In this document: piece after piece, positions 38,001 to 50,000 of the stretch
How the letters are laid out: each line of letters begins with the position of its first letter
How positions within the stretch are numbered: the first letter of the stretch is position 1
Source: Latrodectus hesperus
Lineage: Eukaryota > Arthropoda > Arachnida > Araneae > Theridiidae
DNA length: 64,000 nucleotides
Reading direction: 5' to 3'
Assembly: GCA_037975125.1 (NCBI GenBank)
Contig: CM075857.1
Span: 19,213,497 to 19,277,496 of the forward strand
Notes under the pieces: generated by a model
Database searches by the model: none
What the model was told of the DNA's origin: nothing
The model's input: the letters and a program-made list of their open reading frames with translations, nothing else
Translations under genes and position numbers: made by a program

Positions 38001-41000
38001 TTTTTTTTTGAAAGTCATACTTTCAAAAAAAAATTTTTAGTTGCCATCATTAATAATTAAAAAGTAATCATAAGTATGACTTATGATCAGTATTTACAAC
38101 ATTTATAATTTTAAATTCTTATTAGTTCTGATTGACAGCTATTAATTAAATTCCTTTTAGATTACCTGGGGCAACCTTTAGAAGAATATGTTGCGAAATT
38201 GCCGGTCTCTGTAACGGTAAGTGTGCTTTGAAATTTTTTTAATTATAAATTTATATAATTTCTCAAACTTTGAGCAGTTTCCAATTTTTTTCCGCCTCCG
38301 GCGTTGTTGAAATACTTAATGCACTTTCCACCTACTTTTAATTTTTCGAAAATTCCACAGCTTGAAGCGCTATTTTTCATTAAGAACAAACATTTTATTC
38401 GAGAAAAAAAGAAAGAAAGAAAAACTCTTTTTGAACCCCTCTAAAATTTTTTAATTTTTTAACTGCTTTCAAGTTTTTTTTAAAAAAAAATGGAAGGGAT
38501 CGTGCTTATTGCAAACTGGGAGTTCTAGGACTCCTGAAGTAATTTTCGGAGCAATTTTTAAATCTCTTGGTTTTTATAGTTTTCAGAACTCAGTTTATCC
38601 AACAAATAAGTAAATTTACAGCTTTTCGAAATTTTATTGTCTCGTTTAGAAGAAAAGTAAAGAAATTGAATATATTTTGTTGCCAAAATTATCTGTTGTT
38701 TAAAAGTAATTAGTCTATAAAATTATTTTTTGAAGATTTTTTTACCTAGAATATGTGGAATATTTAATAGTAAAGATTTTTCTCAAAAAAATGTTATGTA
38801 TTTTTTATCTTTAAAATTCTACAAATAAAAATTGTTGTGAATCAAAATAAAACTTTTCTCCTCTCTGTTCACTTATCACTAAATCTCTTTATTTCTATAT
38901 TCAAACGATTTATTACATTACAGTAAAGACTGGAAAATAATATATTACTAGTAATTTCAATAAAGAAATTCTTTATTCAAATTAATAGTCTGAAAATCAA
39001 ATTTATAGTCTTTTTCCTTCTATTTATAAAACTAAAAACAGATTAATCTTTTTTCGTCTTGTATGTAGAAATAAAGTACAGTATGCGAATAGGTATGTTT
39101 TTTGTGTGAAATTCGATCATGAGTTAATTGGATGTTTTTTGAGGACACACTTCAATTTTAAAATAAATTGTTGGAAGTATATATACTTTTTTTATAATGT
39201 CAAATATTTCTTAATATATATATTTGGAATTACCATTTAAATGTATACATTTTCTTCCGTTACCATGGATGTAATGGTCTATAGAAAATTTCCTATCCCT
39301 CCAGATCAATATCCAAAATTGAGGGAGTGGATTCTCTAACGGCGCCATCTATCAGAGGAGTCTTAGAGCAATGTCGTACTTTCACCTTCGTGGTGCTTTG
39401 GTTAAATGAAATGCGCAATCTATACAGACTTAAATTCGTATAGCCGTAGGCAAAGCGAGCATGGCTTGTGCAGGTGTCATAAGTAACACGTTTTCTTCCA
39501 AAAACGAAAATTCTAATTCAATTTCATAGGATAAATGTACAAAAAATGAATATTGTTCAAAGATATTTTTTGTTAATTTATAAAAGAGTTTACGTGAATG
39601 TTCATTTTTAATCTTATAATATTTGTTCTATAATATGATATTAATCTATCTACTTATAAAAAAATTCATTGGTGATTTTTTAAAATTTGAATTTTAATTA
39701 TAATTTTTAAATACTGTCGGAGTTTTCATGCAAGTTTTTTTTTTTATTTTATGTAAAACAAACTTTAAAATATTACCATTTCACTAATTCGCTGTATACA
39801 TGCATACAAAAATACATCTTAAAAACTAAAAGAAAATTACTTTAAACTATTGCCTGTAATTTAAACTCGTGGAAAAAAAAACAGATTGAAGAAAAATTAG
39901 TGACAGAAAACTATTAACTTTTTATTTTACCTTAATAAAACTGATCCATATGAAATTTGAGTTCAGATATTAATATTAATTTATTAAAAATATTTAAAAT
40001 TGAAAAATTCTGAAAAAAGTTAAGAAAACTTTCAGCTTTCTCTAATTTTAATTTAGCGAATAATTGTAAATGGCTTATATTGTGCTCGAAATATTTTGTA
40101 AAGTTACAATTTGTTTAATTTTCCACAGACATTTTAGAAAAGGAGAATTGCTTATATGTCACATAAGTTGAAACTATATTTAGCTAATCAAAGCATTTTA
40201 TCTTGATTTGCAAGTATTTTTATTAGTAGTTATATTTTTAAAACATTCTTATCGAAATTATGTAATTGCAAGATGCTCAACTAAGGAATAAAGACATTGA
40301 TTAAAATGGCATTCAATTTCAATATCTTTCTCGTTATTTTCATTTCTCAATTTGTCTTTTATTCCTCATGGAGTTTCCATCTTTGGGAATAACTTTCATC
40401 AAAATATTTTAAGTTATGTTTTAAAAAATGAAACTGTTATAGCTAAATAAAATGAAACGAAGAATTTTTAAGGAATATGCAATTATATATAAGTTGTTGC
40501 AGTCTATATTTTATTTCAGTTGTCTAATTTTGATCATTATCTTCAATTTATGATTGCTTCGTATAAATTAGGATTTTTATAAAAATTTATTTTCAATTAT
40601 GGTGCCTTAACAGTTTTAAAAGCCTCAGTTACTTTAGAAATTCCTATTTTAATTATTAAATTTTATCTGTATTCCCAAAATATTTTTCTTTACTTTTTAT
40701 CGATTTGAATATAGGCTTTTCCTTTGGAAATACGTTATTTTTAATTTCTAAATTTAATCCTTTTTCAATATTTTTCTAGCTACTCAAATCAGGGACTTTC
40801 TTCTAGTTATCAAATTACTTTTTATTTGTGATTAGTATTTTGGCTATCATATTTTAACGCGGTATTTTATTCAAAATTATTCATTCTAATGTATTTTGAA
40901 AACATGAATCATTTTTAAGATAATGCATATGTTGAAACATTTACAATGAAGCACAGGTGTTTCATTTTATGAAATGATAAAATCAAATACGTCAGGATTT

Positions 41001-44000
41001 AATTTGGAATAAATATTTAATTTTATGAAAAGTGAGATGTAAAAAAATTCCTTATAGATTAGTTTTGAAAATTCTAAATGGCATTGTGTAGTACTTAAAA
41101 TGTACTTATTAGTTGTTAAATCTTAGAAATAAAATGTAAAGAAAGTTTTAAAGCAATCACAAACACCCCCTCTTAAGGTTTTCAGTTTTATATTCATTCT
41201 CTTAAATATTTAACCCCTTGAGCTGCAAATTAAATGGAACTTGAGGCGACTGGAAAATACCAGCTGAAAGAGTGCATTTTATTGTAAAATGTGGATTTTT
41301 ATTAACCAAATTGATGCATATATTTCATTTCGGTATACAATGACGAGTAATACTCGTCAAAATCTTCAATAGCCCATAAAATGAGAGGCTCGCGTTGGTG
41401 TATGTCAAGGGGTTAAAAAATCATGACTGTTGTGTGATACAAGCAGTTTAAGTTAATAAAGAAAGATAAAAAAAATAAAAATCACTAAATAAATATTTGA
41501 TGTGCCATTTAAATCCTGCTTCTAAATTTTAATCAGGAAATTATTTTACTCTCTCATTTATAAATTAAATCAAAATTGTGTGTATCATTAAATACATATC
41601 TCTGAAATTTAATACATATCTCTGAATATTAAATACATAAATACATATCTCTGAGTTTACGATCTCATGACATGTAATCTAAGAAAATTTATCATCTCTT
41701 ACTGTATAAGATTCCTAGTTCTGCTTTTTTATCCAATGGATCTATATTCGAGTGCATAATGAGTATGATATTGATTATGTTGAAAATTGGGTGAAGATGA
41801 ATTCCCTAACCATGTCAATATTAGTAACCAATTATATACACATGCATGAGCTCCAGTGGCTCAGTAGCTTCACGCCGCTTCCCGTAAGCTCAGCAAAGTG
41901 AAGCATCATTTGCCGCGGGCAGTGGTTGGGAGGGTGACCACGATGGTACTCTCCTTCACTGGGTTGCTGCAGCTCCGTGGGTTGGGGACGTGTCCACGTT
42001 AATATGTGACGTCCAAAGTCCTTCCGCTGGTGTGGCGTGGATCTGGAGAGGAGGGTGCCAGCTCAGGTGTGAGCTCGTCACCTAACCGTGGTCCCATTGT
42101 AAGAGGACTAAAACTTTTTTCCCTTCAGTTCCCTGCAGAATTAAGAACCACTGGTTTTACACTGACTTCAAAATCACGCAATTCCTCACTGGACATGGAA
42201 AATTCAACAGCTGTTTCTACATTAAAAACAGTGAGGTGTGCATGTGCAACTTGGTGAAGACTTCAAGAAGAATGTGTGAAGGGATTGACAACTCTTCACA
42301 CATTCTTCTTGAATGCCCATCTGTTTCACAAGAAAGGAACGAGCTTCGTAAAGACTTGAATAACAGATGACCGCCGATTTTTGTGGACCTAGAGAAGAAA
42401 GAGACTTTTGTATTTTTTTAAAAATTTATCCATGCTGTAATCTAACTCCTTTTTTACTTTTATATCTCTTTTTCTCTCTTTGCCTTCTTTTATTATTTTT
42501 ACTATTATTTTTTTTTCATCTCATGATTTATTTTTGATTTGTTATGTCGTACATTTGTGGCTCCAGTGGCTCAGTAGCTTCACGCCGCTTCCCGTAAGCT
42601 CAGCCCCTCAGGGGGTTTACCTTCTTTAGGTAAACACGGGTGTCACAATCCCGAGGTACCCCAGTGATCTGTCCTCTTCTTTATTTTCCTCTCTCCTCTC
42701 CTCTTCTGCTTTTTCTTCCTCTTCTCCCTCAGTGTGGTTGCCTCGCAAGAGGTTGAGGGCTCCCCTTGAGTAGCTTTCGCCGCTCTGTTGCTATTAGCTA
42801 CTCTTGAGGACTAAATCACCCACGTGTTTGCCGTGCGTGGAGACCCGTGTCCCTGGAAAGGAGGATCCTGGTAATTGAGGCCTCCAGAGACCAACACATT
42901 GCTTTGGCCTCTGCTTCAGGTAAACGGGAGGTGTGTTGTGGTCCTCAGCACATCAATCGGCTTTATGGATCAAGCGATCGGTACATCTACTGGGTGACTC
43001 GTTAAGGGTGGAGGCCACTTCAGGGATGTACTGTGAGCGTATAGGACCTGGCTAGCACTGGTGCAGCTGGTCTGCATCCCCTTGTTGGACTCGGTGGTGG
43101 GTGGTGCCGTCAGGTCCCGAAATTTCCAATTTAAATATGGAAACAAATATTTCTATTCTCCCACGGGAGCACACCTTATCTCTATTAAATGCCAAATTTT
43201 ATGTCATAAAAAGGAAAGAGGGTACTTTTGATACAGTATCCCCTTTCCTCATTCAAAAAGCTATGTTAGGCACGGTCGGTGATGTGAAGAGCATCAGAAA
43301 ATTACGTTCTGGTGACCTAATGGTAGAAGTTGCATCAAAAACACAAGCAACATTGATTGCAAATATGAATATGCTGGCTAACCTTGAGGTGTCTGTCTCA
43401 CCTCACACAAACCTTAACTTTTCTCGTGGTGTGATATCCGCGAAGGATTTGCTTAACACGCCTACGGATGAGATACTAGAAAATCTTAAAGAACAAAAGG
43501 TCTGCGCTGTAAAACGCATTACTGTCAGGAGAGATGATAAAGTTATTAACACTAAACATCTGATCCTGACATTTGCGACGCCAGACCTACCGCAGCATAT
43601 TAATGCTGCGTATATGCATCTCTCCGTTAGGCCATTTATTCCAAATCCTTTGCGTTGTTTCCAGTGCCAGAGATTTGGTCACTCTAAAGCAGCATGCAGA
43701 GGCAAACTGACTTGCGCTCGCTGCGCAGCAGTTGGCCACGACAGTTCGTCCTGTACTGCAAAGGAGAGGTGTGTCAACTGTAAAGGTGACCACCCCTCCT
43801 ACGCTAGGAGTTGTCCTATCTGGATACTGGAAAAGGAGATCACAACCACTAAAGTTAAAAATAATTGTACATATCCCGAGGCGAGACGTGCTGTTACAGC
43901 TCGTACACCTCAAGTTGGAGTCAGCTATGCAACTGTCGCCGCAAAAGTCACCAGAACGACTAGTACACAAACAGATGCTCTATCACTACCGATTGTTAAA

Positions 44001-47000
44001 TTACCCACTACATCTGTACAGAAGCCAAAATCGACATCCACATCAACTACACGTAGAAAAGCTCCGATGGCTAAATCCAAAGCCCTGAAGGCCTTAAAAC
44101 TAAAATCTGCTAAGGAGGGCAATTTTAGGCCCTCCATATCCACCCGTAAAGCCTTAACCCTGGAGGCTGACGCTGTTTCATTACATCCCTCGGACGATGA
44201 TCTATCGCTCGAGGAGATGTCAGATGACATGCCTTCCAGCTCCGGGAAAGGAGCTTTTCAAATTCAATAATTTCCTTTGTTTCTTGGAACTGCCATGGTT
44301 TGCGTTCACATAATGATGACATCAAGTCTATAATTTCAGCCTACAACCCCGCATGTGTTGCACTTCAGGAAACATTCCTGAAGTCTAGCAATAACTTTTC
44401 CATGCGTGGGTTTAAAAGCTTTAGAAAAGACTGTGGTGACGATGGTGCAGTGTCTGGAGGTGTTTGCATTTTAACATCTAACAACTATCCCAGCACTGCC
44501 CAGCATTTAAATACTACACTACAGGCTGTAGCTGTGCGAATTCACACATCATGCTTGTTGACAGTCTGTAGTTTGTATTTGCCACCGCATGATGTCATCC
44601 GCCAAGAGGAACTCGATGCATTAATAGATCAGCTGCCAACACCATTTCTGTTGTTAGGTGACTTTAACGGCCATAGTTCTTTGTGGGGAAATGATAATAC
44701 TAATTCTCGCGGTCGGCAGATAGAGCGGTTTATTTCAGATAATAGTCTCTGTCTGCTTAATACCGACGAGAAGACATATTTCCATGTACCCACAAGAACG
44801 TTTCATTCTCTCGATCTAGCCATCTGTTCTCCATCTCTTCTGCCATTGTTAAATTTAAATGTAGGAAATGATCTGCATAATAGCGATCATTTTCCTCTCG
44901 TCATCTCCCAGACTGGAGGTAGTAGTGTAAGACAACGCTTACCTACTTACGTGTACAGTCGGGCAGATTGGACGTTATTTACACAATTGGCAGTTGTTGA
45001 TAATGAAATGGTTATGATCGATGATATTGATAATGCCATATCTAAAGTCACTGAAACAATTATAAATGCAGCTGATGCATCAATACCTAAGTGTTCCTCT
45101 ATACCACACAGGCGTTGCAAACCTTGGTGGAATGATGAATGTCAAAACACCTATAAGAAACAGAGGAAGTTATGGGGGCTATTCAGAAGATACCCCACAA
45201 CGGAGAATCTTATCGCCTTTAAGAGAGCAAAAGCATTAGCTCGCAGAGCTCGTCGTCGAAGTCAGAAGGAATCTTGGTCCCGCTATGTATCATCAATTAC
45301 TTCTTCCACATCCAGTAAACAGTTGTGGAGAAGAGTGAAAGCAGCCAATGGAATGTATAGGGAATTCTCTATTCCTATTCTAAAATCCGGAGCTGCTGTG
45401 CACTCTTCTCCTAAGGACATCGCTAACGTCCTTGGTGAAACCTTTGCTAGCGTCTCAAGCAACGACTCTTATAGTCCTTCGTTCTTAAGGACAAAGAGTC
45501 GTGCTGAGCGAACACCAATTCGTTTCAACCATCGACAAGCTTTGCCTTACAACTGTGAATTTCGGATGTTGGAATTGAAGAGAGCATTACAGCAGGCCCA
45601 TGATACTAGCCCAGGACCAGATGGAATCAGCTATCAAATGCTTCGCCATTTAAGTCCAGATTCCCTGTTGAACTTGCTGCTTTTGTTTAATAGGATCTGG
45701 ACTGAAAACCAATTTCCATCACTTTGGAGCGAAGCAATAGTGATTCCGATCCTTAAGGCTAATAAGGATCCTTCTGTTCCTTCAAGTTATCGACCAATTG
45801 CTCTGACGAGTTGCTTATGTAAGACTCTCGAACGTATGGTCAATGCCCGTCTCATCTATGTCTTAGAAACAAATAAATGTATCCACATCAATCAGAGTGG
45901 CTTCCGTAAAGGAAGGTCCACTCTTGATAATATTACATACCTGGAAACGCAGATCCGCAATGCCTTTGTGCGGAGGAATCATCTCGTTTCCATTTTCTTC
46001 GACATAGAGAAGGCTTATGACCGTACTTGGCGTTATGGAATTCTCCGTAGGATGTATGATTTTGGCTTTAGGGGTAATTTGCCAATATTTATAGAAAATT
46101 TTTTGTGCTCCCGTGGTTTTAAAGTTCGTATTGGTTCGGTTATGTCCAATACTTTTATTCAAGCCGAGGGTGTACCCCAAGGCTCTATTTTAAGTGTCAC
46201 ACTTTTTAACCTATACATCAGTTGCATTCTTCATCAAATTTCACCTCCTGTTTATGGCACACTTTATGTTGATGACCTGCAAATATCATGTGAGGGTTCT
46301 AACATGCGTTTAATTGAGAGACAACTACAAACAACCGTCAACAAACTTGCTGCATGGTGTGCTGAGAATGGCCACACTTTGTCTCCTAGCAAGAGTAATT
46401 GTGTCCATTTCTGCAAGAAGACCAGCCTACATAATGATCCTACTATCTATATAAATAGTACACCTATCCCTGTTGTCAACGAGATAAAATTTTTGGGTAT
46501 AACATTTGACCGAAAGTTAAATTTTCTTCCGCATGTTCTTCATTTGCGGAAGAAGTGCGAGCGATCGCTTAATATCCTCAAGGTGCTCTCTAATACATCT
46601 TGGGGTGCTGATCGCACGGCACTACTTCGTGTCTACCAGTCATTAATTTTATCTCGTATTGACTATGGGTGTTCTGTATATGGATCTGCTAGGTCTTCCG
46701 TTTTACGCAGATTGGATACAATACATCACTCTGCTTTGAGAATATGTTCAGGCGCATTCCGCACATCACCCGTCCAGAGTCTATATGCAATATGTCAACA
46801 ACTGCCTTTAGACCTGAGACGAATGCAGCTGTCTCTCAGTTATTATGCAAAAATCATGTCTGACCCTCATCATCCATTACGTTCCATGACTACTACACCT
46901 GCACTTATAAGGCTGTATGACGCACGTTCATACAGCATTCCACCTTTTCTCACTCGGACAAAGTCCAACTTATTATATTCAGACCTATGTGATGTCCGTT

Positions 47001-50000
47001 TTGACAAAACGGACTTTCTTCTACATCCACCTTGGTATGATCCACAGATTCAAATCATTAATGCTTTTGCTCGTTATAGAAAATCAGACACAGCAACTAC
47101 TGTTTTCCAGCAGCTATATGCCTCACATCGCTGTCAGTATACCACGTATACACCGGTTTTCACCGATGGATCTAAATCTGCAGGACATGTTGGTTGTGCT
47201 GTAGTTATTGAGAATAAAACTCTTAGCTACAGCCTCCATCCGTCCTGTTCCATCTTCTCTGCTGAAGCAACTGCCATTTATCAAGCACTTCAGCAGATGA
47301 ATACAACTGATACCTCTAAATACTGTGTGTACACTGACAGTTTGAGTGTGTTGGAAGCTTTGCGGAACAGTAGTTTTGACTGTCATCCTGTTGTGTCTAG
47401 AATTTTCCGAGCATTAGATTCCCTTGCTGGCAAGGGATATGACATTATTTTCTGCTGGATCCCAAGTCATGTAGGTCTCGATGGTAATGAAAGGGCTGAT
47501 GCAGCTGCTAAATCTGCATCTGGCCCGTGTCTTCCATCAGTTCCTTTGTCTGACGTGAGAAAAAATGTTAAAATATTAATCCATTCTCTTTGGCAGGAGT
47601 CATGGAACATGCAGGTCAGTAATAAATTGCATGCCATATTTCCATACATCACCTCATTAACAGTTTTACCGATACGAAGTGCTGATGTAAGATTAACCCG
47701 CCTTCGTATCGGACACACACGTTTCACACATAGACATTTGTTTCTAAACGAATTAAATCCTTGGTGTGAAACGTGTGATGAACCATTCACTGTTTATCAT
47801 ATTTTAATTTCATGCTCATATTTTAACCAATATCGTTTACACTTTTTTAATTGTGATATTTTAACCTTATTTGATTTGCTTGGGGAGCCACCCCACAGGA
47901 ACCTATTTGCCTTTTTGAGGGCAATAGGTTTTTTATATTATATTTAATTTACAATTTTGAATTTTAAATGTATATATAATTTTGTTTTTCCATTTATATT
48001 TTATAATTGGATTTTAATATGATATCTATACACTAATTTTTGTTTTTTAGAATTTTAATGTTGCTTGGGTTTCCAAAAAAAAAAAATTAAATATCTTCTT
48101 CAAAACTTATTTCTTGGCGCAGCATGTCCGATTTTGGACCTTGCGCCATAAAACCCAACCAACCAACCAACCATCCCGTAAGCTCAGCAAAGTGAAGCAT
48201 CATTTGCCGCGGGCAGTGGTTGGGAGGGTGACCACAGTGTACTCTCCTTCACTGGGTTGCTGGAACTCCGTGGGTTGGGGACATGTCCACGTTAATATGT
48301 GACGTCCAAAGTCCTTCCGCTGGTGTGGCGTGGGTGTGGAGAGGAGAATGCCAGCTCAGGTGTGGCTTCGTCACCTGACCATGGTTCAAAATGACGAGGC
48401 ACCTTAAAAAGAGCAAAGTCATACTTTCACCTTCGTGGTGCTCTGATCCAAAAACGAAAGACGCTCCCTTTGACTTAATTCGCTCTGCCAAAAACATAAC
48501 GAGCTTGGCTTGTCCAAGTGTCATAAACAACAACATACACATGCATAGCAGCCAATTCTACTGATTTTACCGGTAAACTTTTGATTTTCATCATTTATCC
48601 CAATTTTTTCATAATGTATGAAAATCTACTGATTTTTGGCTATTTCAGTGGAAAACTTAAAAAAAACAGCCGAAATTTTGCCGGGAAAAAATCTATTGAG
48701 TTATAGTAGCTTAAGCAGTCAACAGATGGCGCGCGAAGAAAGTTTAATTATTCAATAAGTTTAAAAAGTTTAAGTCTAGCTAGATATTCTCAAAATGAGG
48801 AAAATGTTTTCAACATCAGTTCATCGATTCATTTCTAAAAAATGCTAAGTCAGCATCGTGAAAATAATAAATTGCCATGAGTTATTCGAACTTGAAATGT
48901 ATTGTTTTCATTATGGACAAAGTGTTTGTATAATTTTTGTATTCTTAGAAGTATTTGTCACTGAATTAAATCTATTTAATAATGTATTTATGTTTTTATG
49001 TAACATTATAAAGTTTGATATTTATCAATTGCACTAGTGTAGTAAGTATAAAATATATTGACATAACATTGTTTTTAAATTTTTACATATAGTACATTAT
49101 TTTATTTTTCATTGTTCCTTTATGAGGTTGATATATATTTTATTAAACTATTAAGATTAAAACAAAATATATTTAATATGAATCCTTTTCAGTATGTATA
49201 ATCTGAAAAGTAAAATTGTCTTTTTGTCGTCAAAAATATAGAATGTATATTTAAAAGAAACATATTATAATTTTAAAATACAAGGGAAACTATATTAAAC
49301 ACTGTGAAATGGCAATAGTTTTGTCTCTAATATTCATGAAAACAAAGTTAGTTTGATCAAGTACTATTTAATGCAAAAGTGTGATGACCGAGTCGCACAT
49401 TTTATCTACCTGTAGGTAAGATAAAATGTAGATAATATCGAAATTCCTTGAGCAATTTCCAACTTGTAAAGATTTTTGTATTGATAGTAAGTTTTTCAGA
49501 CAAGTCTCTAACTAATAATAAAAAAGTCTTTTTAGCCTAAAATATTTAATACTTTTTTTAAATTTGAATTCATTCAACAATCATTTGCTTGCTTTAGGTC
49601 TTGAGAACTGGCAAAAGATCTGGTCTGATACGGGCGAGACTGATTGGTGCAGCTAAGGCTAGAGGTCAGGTGATCACATTCCTGGACGCCCACTGCGAAT
49701 GTACCATCGGTTGGCTGGAACCTCTCCTCGACAGAATAGCAGAAGACAGGTTGGTGTTTTTTTAATTCCATACAAACTGTTGCATAGTTTTACCAATTGA
49801 ATGTATTTTTTTTTACCAAAGCCTCCAGAACAACGTGTAATTGTACATTTTTCGGGTTACTTCTTTTTGCAGACTTTAAATCTCTTAATATTACCAACTA
49901 TCTCGTAATTTTGAACTATGGGCGACTGACGGAATCATCGTCAATATCGACACCTTGGTAATTGATCAAACTTCAGATTTTATATCACCAATAGTAAATT

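Larger units (their letters stand above)
42604..48174 (+). mobile_element. Full-length I-superfamily LINE with intact ORFs and 13-bp target duplications
   Basis: CCCGTAAGCTCAG lies at 42591-42603 and again at 48175-48187. These exact copies are continuous with the interrupted family F repeat, so they are the target duplication. Inside are a roughly 530-bp 5' UTR starting with two small hairpins (CCCCT/AGGGG, GTTTACC/GGTAAAC), ORF1 (43137-44270), ORF2 (to 47947), a roughly 220-bp AT-rich 3' UTR and a 3' tail of AACC units. ORF2 carries endonuclease, RT and RNase H. RNase H together with a triple-CCHC ORF1 fits the I superfamily (I, Nimb and allies) rather than jockey, which lacks RNase H. It is in sense orientation in the host intron. 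Confidence 0.9.
42559..48535 (+). repeat. Family F repeat, copy 2, split by the LINE, ending in a family B tail
   Basis: The 5' part is 42560-42603 and the 3' part resumes at 48175. Between them is the I-type LINE. From about 48402 the sequence becomes the 3' tail of SINE family B ('gcaaagtcatactttcacc', 'ttgtccaagtgtcataaa'), so the copy is either chimeric or was inserted next to a B tail. Confidence 0.75.

Noticed and set aside
42604..42680. Self-cleaving HDV-like ribozyme at the LINE 5' end
   Set aside because: Two small hairpins are present at the 5' end, as in some ribozyme-bearing LINEs, but I cannot draw the nested double pseudoknot or the conserved catalytic strand. A covariance-model search would decide.
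43587..44325. Several 100-130-codon ORFs on the minus strand and in alternative frames across the LINE
   Set aside because: They are shadows of the LINE ORF1/ORF2 coding frames and have no domain content of their own.
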